DNA of 64,000 nucleotides from contig JAVGWX010000006.1 in assembly GCA_036924085.1 (NCBI GenBank), positions 43,672,252-43,736,251 of the forward strand, written 5' to 3'. This document shows, piece after piece, positions 1 to 11,496 of the stretch. Within the stretch, counting starts at the first letter, position 1, and each line of letters starts with the position of its first letter. Position numbers and translations under genes: made by a program. Under the pieces are notes generated by a model, which was given only the letters and a program-made list of their open reading frames with translations, had not been told where the DNA came from and searched no databases. Source of the stretch: Ariolimax columbianus. Taxonomy: Eukaryota; Mollusca; Gastropoda; Stylommatophora; Arionidae.

Positions 1-242
1 GCATTGCATAAACAGTGAGTAGGATAAAGAGAGTAGAACATTAATAACCGGAAAAAAACAAATGAAAAAAATGTGAAAGTTGATTAAGGTTGAGTTTAAT
101 CAAAATTTTTAAAAAATGAGTATAGTCAGATACCGCACCGAGACGAGAACACAAACAAAACCTACGTTATAACCAATGGGCCTTCATGAGGGACAACAAA
201 TAACAACAATACTGAACTAACAAATCAACATATAAGGAAAAA

Positions 243-545
243 ATGGTATATTTATCTGATAGTAGACCCAGTCTGTCTAAGCGACTGATCGGGACAGATG
301 CTTGGCTGAATATCATTAATAACAACGACATCAACAACATGACCAACATTAGCAACATCAACAACGCCATCGATAACATCAATAACATTAACAACATCAT
401 CAACAACAACATCAATAACAACAGCAACAACACAACAACTTTAACAACTGCTTCAACTGATTTAACATCAATAATGCCAACATCAATCTCAACAACATAA
501 ATGGTGTCATCAACGAAAACGTCAAAACAACATCCCCACCAACAA
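243..545. repeat. AAC/ATC trinucleotide-rich tract
   Basis: Degenerate caa/cat/aac trinucleotides give Asn-rich translation on + and Leu/Met-rich translation on -. This is simple-sequence expansion with no conserved domain, so the open frames here are not taken as genes. Confidence 0.8.
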
Positions 546-777
546 CTTAAACATCATCAACAACACAACGTCACACGTTCAGTACAGTCTAAACATAAAC
601 ATGAATAATGGCTACGAGAATATGATTTGTTCTCGAACTGGAAACGCATGATATTACTACGTTGTATGTTGGACAATTTCAAGTGAATCAACGATTATCT
701 AATATCTTCTCTCCACATACATGCATATAATGCCAAGGTTGGAGAGCTAGGGTGCCCTCAATATCCCTGGCGCTCTT

Positions 778-1203
778 GTTTTATTTTCAGCTGGTAAGCG
801 TTTTTTAACTTACATAGGGTGTACAGAGACCTCATAGTTTATTGTCCGTTCTGATAACTTACATAGCGTGTACAGAGACTTCATAGTGTATTGTCTGTTT
901 TGATAATTTACTTCGTGTGTACATAGACTTCATAGTTTATTTTCCGTTTTGATAACTTACATAAGGTGTACAGAGACCTCATAGTTTATTGTCCGTTTTG
1001 ATAACTTACAAAAGGTGTACAGAGACCTCATAGTTTATTGTCCGTTCAAATAACTTACATAGGGTGTACAGAGACTTCATAGTTTATTGCCCGTTTTGAT
1101 AACTTACATAGATTGTACATAGCGGCTGGTGCTGTGATGAGGATCGAACCCAGCACCTTCTGGTTGTGAGTGAGTCACTTAACCACTAGCCCACTAGCCC
1201 CTA
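778..1203 (-). mobile_element. SINE1a: tRNA-headed SINE with an internal tandem array
   Basis: On the minus strand the head (about 1203 to 1120) reads like a tRNA: an A-box-like ggctagtggttaag and an exact B box ggttcgatcc. The same head recurs at 40.67-40.75 kb. The body between head and tail is occupied by a 49-bp tandem array, and the tail (about 778-800) is T-rich on +, that is A-rich on the sense strand. Inferred to be a pol III-type SINE; the parent tRNA is not identified. Confidence 0.65.
807..1118. repeat. 49-bp minisatellite, about 6.4 copies
   Basis: Units begin with aactt at 807, 856, 905, 954, 1003, 1052 and 1101, exactly 49 bp apart, and differ by a few substitutions. The last unit breaks off inside SINE1a near 1118. 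Confidence 0.95.
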
Positions 1204-1632
1204 AGACTGTATGTTTTCAAGAGCCTGAATAAGGACGTGAGATAGTTCTGATCAGTATGGTTCACCTGACACTGATGTTACTCTTCGCTTTCGCTGTCTG
1301 GAATCATGAACCCAATATTAGGGAGGCAAGTTTGTGATGAATATATTCTGGTATAAGATGACAGATATTGCTGTCCGGGATGATGTGTTATAGTCTTCAC
1401 TGTACTAGATTTAATCTTTACCACGCTGCACAAATTTTGCACACATTTTCAGCACTTCACGTTTCACTATGATTGTTGACATTGAGAGCCTGTAACCTTT
1501 CGGTATGTTGGTCAATAAATATAATGTTTTTGTTTTGTCACGAGAAAGAAAAGTTGCTCTCCTAACTTAAGAAGATTAAATGTCAGTCAGTACAATTTAC
1601 ATATGGGTAGACTGGAGCATATCGAAACTGAT
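1204..1632. other. No feature recognised
   Basis: AT-rich single-copy-looking sequence between SINE1a and the 3' end of an H1 LINE. No coding similarity, tRNA-like head or array was seen. Confidence 0.5.
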
Positions 1633-2650
1633 GTTCTTCTTCTTGTTCTTCGTACGCAGTCAGACAGTAACCATTATTTTTTCGAAAAAAGCGGCGGTCA
1701 TCCTGAGGCTGTCGCCACTGCCATTGAGCTTGTCTTGCAGTTCCACTGGTGATGGCCACATCTGCCCTCTCTGGTCTTCGTATGTCGGGCAGTTCTGCAG
1801 CAGATGTTCAGCGGTCATTTTACCAGTACCGCACGGGCATTCGTGGTACCACCTATCTTCAATTTGTTGAATAGGTGGTACCTCAGTCTATTGTGGCCAG
1901 TGCGAAGTCTGAAGACAACGACCTGCTCTCTTCGGTTCAACTGGTAATAGGCATCGTTTTTGGTGTAACCAGTTTGTTCGGTTTCCCATTTGGTCATGTA
2001 TCTGGCTTTGATAAGCCGTTTTGACTCTTCGTACGTCATACTAGTATCTGTTTGTGGTAGTCTTGCACCTTCTTTTGCCAGTCTGTCTGCCTCCTCGTTG
2101 CCTTGGATGTTGCAGTGTGATGGGACCCACTGTACCACTACCCTTTTTGGTGCGGACAGCTGGCACAATTTGCAGAGTGCTCCTCTTAAGTCATTAAGCT
2201 CAGTGTTTTTCTGGCTTGTTAGCGCTGTGACTACGGCGAGAGCATCTGTAAGCAGGACTATATGGCTTTCATTTTCATTGTGTGTCACCATTTCTTCCAC
2301 TGCCGCCCTCAGTGCCTCTGCCTCCGCTCTGAAATTGCTTGTGTACTTACCAGTAACGAATGACAGTGTTATTTGTTTGCCATTTGGTAGGTTCAGGAAT
2401 GCTCCTGCCCCTCCGTTCTGTGTAGTGTTTGTTAGAGAACCGTCGGTGTATGCATGGGTCCAGTCCATGCTTGGGTAGCTTTTCGATATGAAGCTTAGGG
2501 TAGTATCTCTCCTTTCTTTTTCAGTCTGGCAGTTTTTGAAACTGATGTTCAAATCGTTTCTCCTTCCTGTGAGAGGTACACATTCCAAAAGCTAAGCTTT
2601 TCAGATGTTTAACACATTCCACCTTCGGTTGGACACGAACTCGTAGTACT
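1633..2650 (-). mobile_element. H1-A: 5'-truncated LINE with RNase H domain
   Basis: This is the 3' third of a non-LTR retrotransposon carrying RNase H after the RT. The 3' end on the minus strand is gcgtacgaagaacaag followed by GAA repeats (1634-1651), as in copies B, C and D. The RNase H reading frame is open to about 1815. A frameshift there breaks the zinc-knuckle-like tail (ending CPTYEDQ in other copies), which continues in another frame. The 5' limit near 2650 is approximate. An I/Jockey-superfamily origin is likely; the clade was not determined. Confidence 0.85.
1815..2588 (-). CDS. RNase H-like domain of H1-A, open but partial
   Basis: The open frame is 257 codons, starting at an internal Met that is probably not the native start. 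It keeps the expected RNase H acids: D49 in YTDGS, E89/E91 in the FRAEAEA block, D115 in LLTDA and D168 in EEADRLA, with H158 in PSHCN. A segment after the domain (LRTGHNRLRYHLFNKL) is typical of RNase H-bearing LINEs. In LINEs RNase H removes RNA from the cDNA hybrid. RT and endonuclease are absent, so the copy cannot be autonomous. The frame is lost just before the CTCG-type cysteine motif present in copies B and C. Confidence 0.8.
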   Translation of the reverse strand: MECVPLTGRRNDLNISFKNCQTEKERRDTTLSFISKSYPSMDWTHAYTDGSLTNTTQNGGAGAFLNLPNGKQITLSFVTGKYTSNFRAEAEALRAAVEEMVTHNENESHIVLLTDALAVVTALTSQKNTELNDLRGALCKLCQLSAPKRVVVQWVPSHCNIQGNEEADRLAKEGARLPQTDTSMTYEESKRLIKARYMTKWETEQTGYTKNDAYYQLNRREQVVVFRLRTGHNRLRYHLFNKLKIGGTTNARAVLVK

Positions 2651-3354
2651 CGGCAGTGAATGCCGCTGCTTTATCCATCAGTCAGCATCTATATACACTT
2701 TTGATGTAATCTTGAATAGATCAGGGCTATAGCAAGTCCAGTAAAACGATAAGAAATTGTAAGAAAAACCTCATAAAACAGTTCTAAGAAATTAACTGCA
2801 TGAAATATGGGGGAATTCTTCATAAAAAATGTAATAGGTTGTCACGGAAATATGATTTAGCTTTCACGGTAATGAGATCAAGTGGGGACGAATTGTATTC
2901 AAAGGATATTAAAAGCGACAAAATTGAAAAACCAATATATGATTTGCGCACTATTGCAGAAGGGTAGGAAAGAACACATAATACAATTGTTAAATGTACT
3001 AGAAAATATAACAGAATATTGTGGACACTAAATTAAATCTTATCAGTTGAGCAAGCAGGCGAGGTGCAGAAGTACAAATCCAATAATATCGAATTTGTGA
3101 CAGATAAAATGTTGTTGTTGATAGAAATTAACTTTATTTTTCATGGAGAAGAAGCGTTCTCAGTCTCAGACTCATCCAATTATATGCCATCTCCACTTCC
3201 AGGGTTGGCCGCAATGAGTCACCAATGACTTTTATTTCTTGCACTGCTGGTGCAGTCTGGCAGGCGTTTTTCATCCTGCTAATATCGTCATGCCATTCCC
3301 TCCTTTTGTCTTTCTATTGCACGTTTTATGTTTACTTTTCCTTCATTTACTGAT
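2651..3354. other. No feature recognised
   Basis: AT-rich sequence between two oppositely decayed LINE ends. No coding similarity or repeat structure was found. Confidence 0.45.
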
Positions 3355-4170
3355 TTTCATCATCATCATCATCATATAGCATTTCCATTGTAGAACGTTT
3401 ATCTCATCACAGTCAGCCGATATGAATCTCGGACAGCAGTCAATCTTCCAACCTGCTCCATGTTCATGTTTAGAGTATCCTTGATATTTCGCCTTGGTCG
3501 ACCCCTGCGTAGCCTTCCATGTACCGTACCCTCCATGACCGTTCTATCCAGTCCGTCATAACATAGCCGAAAAAATGTAATTTCCGAAACATAACATTAT
3601 TTATGAGCCAGTTTTCTTCAACATTCGGGCCTTTTTTTATGGCTTTATTAGTAACTTCCTTTATCCCAGGAATTTTTAGAATTCTTCTGTAACATTTTGT
3701 TTCGAACGCTCCAATTCTCTTCCTTACTGCTTGTGTCATAGTCCATGTCTCGCACCCGTACATTGCCACAGGGAATGTGCATGTTCTCAGGATCTTCAGT
3801 TTCAGTTGCCTGATAGTATTATGCCATAGATTGTGCATGTTGTTTAGCCTCTGCATCGCCATGGCCAAACGTCTTCTAATTTCTTTAAAGCAATCTCCTT
3901 CGTTGGATAAAGTACAGCAAATGTATTCAAGATAATGCAAAATTTTCGATTTTTTTATTATTAACATCAATCTTGGGTTGAAGTCTTGTTTGGTCAGTGG
4001 ACATTATCTTTGTTTTCTTAATGTTCAGGAAAAGACTCAGAGCTTCATTGTGCTTCTGAACGGGCTTGAGCAGTCGTTCCAGGCCCTTGGCGCTGTTTGA
4101 CAACATGAATCTGCATATCTTAGCTCTGGAATCTCCTTCCTTCCTATACGGAGTTTAGAAAAGCGTTGTA
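3355..4170 (-). mobile_element. LINE fragment: RT thumb/C-terminal region with (ATG)n tail
   Basis: The minus strand encodes the end of an RT ORF. A LNIKKTKIMST-type segment (about 4000) is followed by EGDCFKEIRRR, then PVAMYGCETWTM, FETKCYRRILKI and KLHFFGYVM. This order is characteristic of RTE/L2-like LINE C-termini. The open stretch 3470-3970 covers most of it. A TCATCATCAT tract at 3357-3376 is the expected (ATG)n 3' tail. The closest relative in this window is the + strand element ending near 51243. Confidence 0.8.
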
Positions 4171-4445
4171 TGTTTTTGTGTGACCAAAATATTGAATGAT
4201 TTTGACTCTAAATTGGCTCATTAATTAACATTTTATATATATCCACACTTCGAAGGATCTATAAAGTGCTATGCATTGTCCATTATGCAACTTCTTAACG
4301 TATTGTCAAATAAACAAAGCACATAATGATTGTTATTTACAATTGATGAATCAAGTTTACAGGTGTCAAATTCATGTTTTTCTTGTAATTTGAAATACAA
4401 GAATACCAGTGGATATTCTTCCATTGAAAAACTCTGCGTACAATC

Positions 4446-4660
4446 TTGAGATCAAAAGAGACTCACAAGGAGACGCATCTAGTCAAGTTGTCATTTGGGA
4501 TTGTGTTTTCATGTGAGCTCAGAGAGAGGAGTCTAGTCAAGTTGTCATTTGGGATTTCGTTTCCATATAAATTGAGAGAAAGTAATCTAGTCAAGTGCGC
4601 GAGCTGAGAGAAATGAGTCTAGTCAAGTTGTCACTTGGGTTTTCGTTTCTATGTGAGAAA
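4446..4660. repeat. 54-bp degenerate tandem repeat, about 4 units
   Basis: The phrase tctagtcaag recurs at 4478, 4532 and 4586 (54-bp spacing). A shortened unit follows near 4618. Units share gttgtcatttgggatt and a gagagaga block. Confidence 0.8.
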
Positions 4661-4984
4661 AGTCACGAGGCCTCTCCTTCCAGTTCTAGAGGATGCGTTG
4701 AAACTACCACAGATGACAAGGTCATCGCGAGACAGCCTAAGAGGTGACATCGACCTTGCTAAAAAAATCAAAAGGAAAAATTAAAAAAAGGGATTGGATC
4801 ACATTCATTCCAGAAATCTCGGCTTAATAAGATCTGACATTGTGGACCTGGACAAGTCCCTGTCATAACGGATCACTGTCTGCGTGTCTCCATGATAGTG
4901 ATCACCACAAGATACCTTCAGAGACCAATACAGCAACTAAGTACAATACAAGAGTCTTTACGATCCGATTCTAGCTGATTAATA
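4661..4984. other. No feature recognised
   Basis: Short stretch with no clear coding, array or TE-end signature, lying between a minisatellite and H1-B. Confidence 0.4.
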
Positions 4985-5475
4985 CTTCCCACTGTAACAT
5001 CGAAGGCAACGAGGAGGCAGACAGACTGGCAAAAGAAGGTGCAAGACTACCACAACCAGATTCTAGTGTGACCTACGAAGAGTCCAAAAGGCTTATTAGA
5101 GCCAGATACATGGCCAAATGGGAAACAGAACATACCTGCTACACATACAATGATGCCTATTACCAGTTGAACAGAAGAGAGCAGGTCGTGGTCTTCAGAC
5201 TCCGCACAGGCCACAATAGACTGAGGTACCACCTATTTAATAAACTGAAGATAGGTGGCACTGACAAATGCACTTGTGGTACCGGGAAAATGACCGCTGA
5301 ATATCTGCTGCAAAACTGCCCGACATACGAGGACCAGAAAAAGCACATGTGGCCATCACCAGTGGCAACACTAGACAAGCTCTATGGCAGTGTCGACAGC
5401 CTCAGGATGACCGCTGATTTTTTCGAAAAAAATACAGGTTGACGTTTGACAGCGTACGAAGAAGAAGAAGAAGAT
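4985..5475 (+). mobile_element. H1-B: 3' fragment of the RNase H LINE
   Basis: Begins inside RNase H at CNIEGNEEADRLAKEGA and runs through LRTGHNRLRYHLFNKL, the CTCGTGKMTAE cysteine motif and LQNCPTY. The frame stays open to 5442. The 3' UTR ends gacagcgtacgaagaagaag at about 5447-5475. It is 5'-truncated as expected for target-primed reverse transcription, and is one of four H1 copies here. Confidence 0.9.
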
Positions 5476-5714
5476 ATATGTTCACAACTAGTACACATGT
5501 CACTTGATTCATATTTACGCTCAGGGGTATGTGTTATTGCTTATAACCATAGGTTCGTGTATTATCATTTGTTCTTTGGTCCACAGTATCGTTAATCACA
5601 TATTCTCGACCAATCTCTAGTTTAATGGCTGCTGGTGTAAGTATTGTAGTGGTAATCAATGTCATAGCCTATGTTATTTTGTGATCTGTTAGGTGTTTTC
5701 ATTTGTTCTATATC

Positions 5715-8380
5715 CCTGACTAGATAAAGAAGGGAATAAACTATGGAAGTTAGTCAGTACCATTAATGACGAAACTCCATCAAACAAACAAATTACCACA
5801 AAGCAGAGCGACAACATGCTCACTGGTACAAAAGCTGCAAACGCCTTTATAGAACATTATGCCAGAGCGAGCCAGATGGATGTCCCTACAAATAGGCATA
5901 CAGACATTAATGAAGAACAAAAGAGCCACGACAACATCGATATGGCAACAGAGGAGCACATGATGGCAAAACTAACAATGAATGAAATGGAAGAGGCCAC
6001 GAGAACTCAAAAGAAAAAGAAATCGCCCGGAAAAGATGGCGTAACAAATGAAATGCTGATGGGGTTGGGCAAAACAGCAAAGAGGAAGTTACTATCAGTC
6101 ATGAACCAAAGCTGGAAAAGGGGAATTGTACCTCAGGCATGGAAAGAGGATGTAATTATACCAGTACCAAAGAAAGAAAAAGATAGAGCAGATCCAAATG
6201 GATACAGGCCTATCAGTCTGCTGAGCTGTGCAGGAAAACTGATGGAGCGTATGATAAACACCAGACTGATGTGGCATCTGGAAGAAAAAAAAATACTAAT
6301 TCTACAGCAAGTAGGCTTTAGATAGCACAGATCTACTGAGTACCAGATCACTCTCATAGCCAAGGACATAGAGGATGCTTACCAGGAGAAAAAACACACA
6401 GTAGCAGTTTGGGTGGATTTAGAGAAGACATTTGACAAGGTCTGGAAAGAGGGACTTAAAGTCAAGCTACGAAGAAGTGAAGTTTGTGGGAAAATGTACA
6501 GATGGATCAGCCACTACCTCAAAAACAGAACAGCCAGAGTTCAAGTACAAGGGCAGATAAGCAAAAAGGTGACACTTGAGCAGGGAGAACCCAAAGGGGG
6601 AGTACTGTCACCCACACTTTTCCTGGTGTATATAAACAACATCTCAGAGAATATACCAAGCAGAGTCCACAGCTCCATGTTTGCAGACGATCTGGCTATG
6701 TGAACCTCTGAAAAGAATCTCACCGTAGCAAACAATCGGATGCAGCAGGCCTTAACATCGTTGGAGGAGTGGGCGAACTCATGGCTGGTCAAAATAAATG
6801 AGGAAAAAAAAAACATGTACGATATTCTCGCTTTAAAAAACAACCCAAAAACACCAAAATAAGTCTTAACGGCAAATATCTGCGGCCAAACGACAACCCA
6901 AACTACATAGGAGTCACATTTGATCGGCACATGACATGGAAAAGTCAGATCGAGATAAATCGAATGAGAGCAAGAGAAAGAATGGCAATCACGAGGAAAC
7001 TTGCTGGCACAAGCTGGGGAGCAGACGAAAGTATACTAAAGAAACTGTACACTGGAAGAGTGAGACCAGTTCTCGAGTATGGCATTTCGGCATGGACAAC
7101 AGCAGCAAAGGCGAATATCGATAAAGTTAACAAACTTCAAAACCAAGCGAGACAGTTATAACAGGAGGCATGAAGTCAACGCCAATTGTAGAACTTGAAA
7201 AGATTACAAATTTGCAATCCAGGACCGACAGAAGAGACTGCAGAGCCCAGCAGCAAGCAGAGAAACTCAGAAGACTGACAGACCATCCAATGCATCAGAG
7301 ACTAAACAGATTTGGAAATGGGAAACTAAGGCGGAGAAACTTTGCAGAAATAGCCAAAGCAAAGATGACCCTAAGATCACACTAACAACATCAAAGCCCA
7401 TCCCTACTGTACGCAAACCTACCTGGAGGAAGAATATACTTCCGGAGGTGGTAGAAAATATACCAGGTATTGGAAACAAGAACAGCCAGACTGTAAACGA
7501 AAGAAGAGACATAAGCCTGAGGTACATAATGAAAAACTACCCAAGCATGGACTGGACCCATGCATACACCAACGGTTCTGTAACAAACACAACACAGAAC
7601 GGAGGGGCAGGGGTATTCATGAGCCTACCAAATGGTAAATAAATTACACTATCAGTGGCAACTGGAAAATACTCAAGCAATTTCAGAGCGGAGGCAGAGG
7701 CACTGAGGGCTGCAGTAGAAGAAATTGTGACAGGCAAAAGAAAGCAAAGCCATAAAATCCTGTTTACAGATGCCCTGGCCGTAGCCACAGCACTAAAAAG
7801 CCAGAAAAATACTGAACTTAATGATTTAAGATCAGTACTCTGTCAACTATGCCAGCAGTCCGCATCAAAAAGAGTAGTGGTACAGTGGGCTCTATCCCAC
7901 TGTAACATCCAGGGCAACAAGGAGGCAGACAGACTGGCAAAAGACGGTGCAAGACTACCACAACCAGTTCCTAGTGTGACCTACAAAGAGTCCAAAAGGC
8001 TTATTAGAGCCAGATACATTTCCAAATGGGAAACAGAACATACTGGCTACACACAAAACGATGCCTATTACCAGTTGAACAGAAGAAAGCTGGTCGTGGT
8101 CTTTAGACTCCGCACAGGCCACAATAGACTGAGGTACCACCTATTCAATAAATTGAAGATAGGTGGCACTGACGAATGCACATGTGGTACCGGGAAAATG
8201 ACCGCTGAACATTTGCTGCAAAACTGCCCGACATACGAGGATCAGAGAAAGCACATGTGACCATCACCAGTGGCAACACTAGACAAGCTCTATGGCAGTG
8301 CCGACAGCCTCAGGATGACCGCTGCTTTTTTCAAAAAAATACAGGTTGACGTCTGACAGCCTACGAAGAAGAAGAAGATA
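5715..8380 (+). mobile_element. H1-C: longest H1 LINE copy, RT plus RNase H, broken
   Basis: RT motifs in order: SPGKDGVTNEML (about 6025), NGYRPISLLS (6200), WVDLEKTFDKVW (6415), GGVLSPTLF (6598) and FADDLAM (6680). The linker with DRRDCRAQQQ (7225) follows, then RNase H (7550-7960), the cysteine motif (8180) and a GAA tail at about 8365-8380. Four in-frame stops (6323, 6701, 7640, 8258) and several frameshifts (near the A-run at 6802-6812, near 7150, near 7385) destroy the ORF. The first RNase H aspartate is Asn (YTNGS). The endonuclease part is missing, so the copy is 5'-truncated. Confidence 0.92.
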
Positions 8381-8524
8381 TCCCTGGCGAATGTCTTATT
8401 GCCGTACCGTCGGTTTTGTTTTCCTTCGTTCACCGTGCAGTAGAATAGTCAACACTTTTTTGTTTTTTATTGTTACGAAAAGAAGCCGGTTAAAATGAGA
8501 ATAATTTCTAATCAAAACTGAGGC

Positions 8525-8600
8525 CTTGGGGTTAATTATTTCGTATGCTGATGATATTATCATATTAACAAGTTGGTCAGACCAAACACATGGCTAAACA
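8525..8600 (+). mobile_element. Possible RT palm-motif fragment
   Basis: Translates as ISYADDIIILTSWSD, which resembles the YADD catalytic box of non-LTR RTs. Sequence after it does not stay open and is only weakly RT-like. Assigned on this single motif. Confidence 0.4.
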
Positions 8601-9014
8601 GATTGAAAATAGTACTTCTCACAATATGAGCATATTGCACTTTCTAGAATTCGAAAATCAGTATAAAGTAAAGTACAAACACAAGCTCCAAGCTTTGCCA
8701 AATGCTGGCCAACAAGAAACTAAAAATAGCCATTCGTAGCCCTGAAAATGGCCGCAATGAAAATGCGTTATACCTGTATAGTAAACTAGCATTTAGCTAG
8801 TGCTTGCACAATATTGCAGAAAATACATCCAGGAGTTTAACTTGGTTTAGCGGCATGCACGCACACACTGGGGAACTAACAAGACAACTCACGGACACTT
8901 CTATAAAGGACATCAAATCATGAAAAGACTACAACCCAAAAAAGTGTTCATTTCACGATCTTGTGGGGTTGGACTTCATTATCCCATACGTATAGGCCGC
9001 CAATAACTGCTATA
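8601..9014. other. Unresolved, possibly decayed LINE
   Basis: May continue the RT fragment just upstream, but frames are broken and no second motif is convincing. Confidence 0.3.
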
Positions 9015-9114
9015 ACGTCCTTTTCTTCTTCTCCTTCTTCGTCGTCTTCTTCTTCTCTAACTTGTATTTATTTTATTATTACGCGTCCAGTTCGCTTAAG
9101 AAGGGTTACTACAG

Positions 9115-9345
9115 TAAGAGTCTTCTAAGATATGTTCAGTTGTCTGTGTTATTTGAGACTTGGAAGCAGCTTTATGTGGACGTTTGTTTCAGTACAGTTT
9201 GATAAGCATGTAAGAGTCTTCTAAGATATGTTCGGTTGTCTGTGTTATTTGAGACTTGGAAGCAGCTTTATGTGGACGTTTGTTTCAGTACAATTTGATA
9301 AGCATGTAAGAGTCTTCTAAGATATGTTCAGTTGTCTGTGTTGCT
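9115..9345. repeat. 96-bp tandem repeat, about 2.4 copies
   Basis: The phrase taagagtcttctaagatatg starts at 9115, 9211 and 9307. The unit is 96 bp (32 codons) and covers the TTEHILEDSY part of the minus-strand LINE plus 3' sequence. Confidence 0.95.
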
Positions 9346-9670
9346 TGTCCGCGCATTGGTGATGGAATTAATGTTAGCCTGTGTAAGTGGCCATTCAATC
9401 TGTAATGTCCCATTGTTAGCTTGTGTAAGTGGCCATTCAATCTGCAATGTCCCAATGTTAGCCTGTGTAAGTGGTCATTCAATCTGTAATTTCTCAATGT
9501 TAGCCTGTGAAATGGGCCATCCAATCTGTAATGTCCCAATGGTAGCCTGTGTAAGTGGCCATCCAATCTGTAATGTCCCAATGTTAGCCTGTGTAAGTGG
9601 CTATCCAATCTGTAATGTCCTAATGTTAGCCTGTGTATGTGGGTATCCAATATGTAATATCCCGTTCTCA
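9346..9670. repeat. 42-bp minisatellite made of LINE codons, about 7-8 copies
   Basis: Each 42-bp unit encodes on the minus strand one 14-residue repeat of the form GHYRLDGHLHRLTL. Both strands stay open because the period is a multiple of three. The array lies exactly where a single copy of this peptide is expected in the LINE. Confidence 0.92.
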
Positions 9671-9960
9671 TGCGGAACAGCATAATTTGCCCCTCTCGAT
9701 GGAGGCACTGACAGTTATCTGTCGTTTGGTCGACTTTCCTTCTGGCCTAGATAAAGGTCTTTTTTTTTCTTGGAAGATGAATGCTCTTTTTGTTTTCATA
9801 TTCCCTCGTCATGTGTTCATCTGTTTGCTGTCTCATTCCCTGGTAAACCACTGTGCGATGGTACTCACTGTATCCCTACCCTTCTCTTCGCTTTTAGTTC
9901 GAACATGCTTCTTTAAGCTCTTTCTGTTAAGCCTTCTTGAGGTCTTGCTGAACTGGCATT

Positions 9961-10319
9961 GGATATGTAGATAATAGAGCATACTGACATTGAATATGTA
10001 GAGAAAACAAAATACTGGCATTGACGTGTCATGTTGGTATTACTTTCTGCAACATTAATTAGTGTATGTGCGTAAGTCAAATAGGTTGAACATAAAATTG
10101 TAGTGGATGAACTAATAGTTCCACTTTCTTTGACTGGGTTCATAATGTTCCTATCAGCTCTCACCCTTACTAAGACACCAACACATTCCAATGAAAAAAA
10201 GATACTGTTGATAAAGAGTATTTTTATACCAAGTCTATGCTACCAGTGTCAGAGACATAGATTCTCATCAACGCACAAGAAATAAAAATCGTGGTATGCG
10301 AAAGATGTGTTTGAGAAAA
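9961..10319. other. No feature recognised
   Basis: AT-rich; short frames on both strands have no recognisable content. Confidence 0.45.
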
Positions 10320-10662
10320 GCCGTAAAGGTCACAAGGCTGGACAGTTTCAGAAACGAAATAATCAGACAGACAGGACGTGCAACGCCGTGCATGGAGTAC
10401 ATAGAAGGTCAACGAACTAAATGGTCGGACACCTGACAAGGATGCAACCACAGTTACCAGCTGTTCGTATCTATAATACCAGAGATCATGGTTGCAGAGC
10501 AAGAGGCAGACAACGTAAGAGATGGATAGATGGTGTCAATGAGACACTGAATGAACACGGAATGACAACAACATCGGCGACAAAGCTGGCACACGACAGA
10601 AAACTACACCTTCTTACGTCGTCTAACAACGCAAGCGAACATATGATGATGATGATGATTTA
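10320..10662 (+). mobile_element. LINE 3' end: RT C-terminus with (ATG)n tail
   Basis: Encodes RLDSFRNEIIRQTGRATPCMEYIEGQRTKW, then after a frame change RMQPQLPAVRIYNTR and CRARGRQRKRWIDGVNETL. This is the usual end of an RTE/L2-like RT ORF. The atgatgatgatgatg tract at 10643-10660 is the element's 3' tail. Related ends occur at 15.1 kb and 57.1 kb. Confidence 0.8.
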
Positions 10663-11194
10663 TGTGTTGTCTGTCTATCTGTCAATCCTGGAATGGGTTC
10701 GTAGGTGGCTGATCAAACCAATCAGAGCCCAAAAGTATCTGTCACACTGATGTTGCATAAACACTGTCTGGCCGTCAGATGGAGGCAACTGGTTTCTTGA
10801 CTTTCATGTCGCTCATCTCCGTGCAGCTTCCTTGATTCTTGTCTGCTCCATATGGGTTGTACCAGAAGATATTTTACTAGACCAAGCAGGAGATCAGCAG
10901 CAATGATCAGGGTCAATCTTGCAGTTCTTCAGTGAGACTTCCATAGTGACCTTGTAACGTTTTATTTGGCCCGCGATCTCGCTTGACTAACTTAAGCTAG
11001 CCATTTACTATTTTCTTTGGAAGCCGCTCATCTAACAATGAGGACAACATGGTCAGTCCATATAAGCTGCGATTTGCACAGAGTTATGTGAATGCTTGTC
11101 ATGCCAGCACGCTAAAGAACATTTACATCTGTGATCCTATTTTGCAGTTTCCTTAGGCAGCCTAGATAAAAGTGGTCACGTTTCTTCGCATGTC
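10663..11194. other. No feature recognised
   Basis: No coding similarity or repeat structure was found between the LINE tail and a small RNase H remnant. Confidence 0.45.
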
Positions 11195-11290
11195 GACTGA
11201 ACACAATGTAGGGTTGACAATACAGACTCCTGCGCCTCCGTTCTTCACTGCTCTCGTTGCTAATCCGTCAGTGTACACCTATCTTAAACA
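11195..11290 (-). mobile_element. RNase H N-terminal remnant of a LINE
   Basis: The minus strand reads VYTDGLATRAVKNGGAGVCI, matching the first-aspartate YTDG block and the GGAG turn of LINE RNase H. Only about 30 residues remain. Confidence 0.6.
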
Positions 11291-11496
11291 TCATTTGGGC
11301 AGCTTTGGGATTTAAAAATGATTAAGACAATAATTTGTGTAACAGAATATGATTAAAAGTTGAACCACCACGTTGCTAAGCATGGTCGGGTTTCCGTTGT
11401 TGAGTGCGTACCAAGGCACTGAATGTACAAACGCATCTTATAACTAATCTTTATCTTATGTCACTCTATTTAAATTATGGTTTCATTACTACAGAC

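Larger units (their letters stand above)
9015..9960 (-). mobile_element. RNase H LINE 3' end rebuilt by tandem duplications
   Basis: The minus strand carries VPSHSGLPGNETANR (9820-9880), the end of an RNase H domain. After it comes IMLFRMRTGYYILDTHIHRL (about 9680), matching the RTGHxRLxxHLHRL segment that follows RNase H in LINEs. That segment is repeated in 42-bp steps. It is followed by IPSPMRGQATQTTEHIL, a degraded cysteine-motif/TAEHIL block, itself inside a 96-bp tandem duplication. The 3' tail is GAA-rich (9020-9058). The family is distinct from H1. Confidence 0.8.

Noticed and set aside
243..500. Asn-rich + strand open frame
   Set aside because: Direct translation of an AAC/ATC trinucleotide tract, with no domain or start context.
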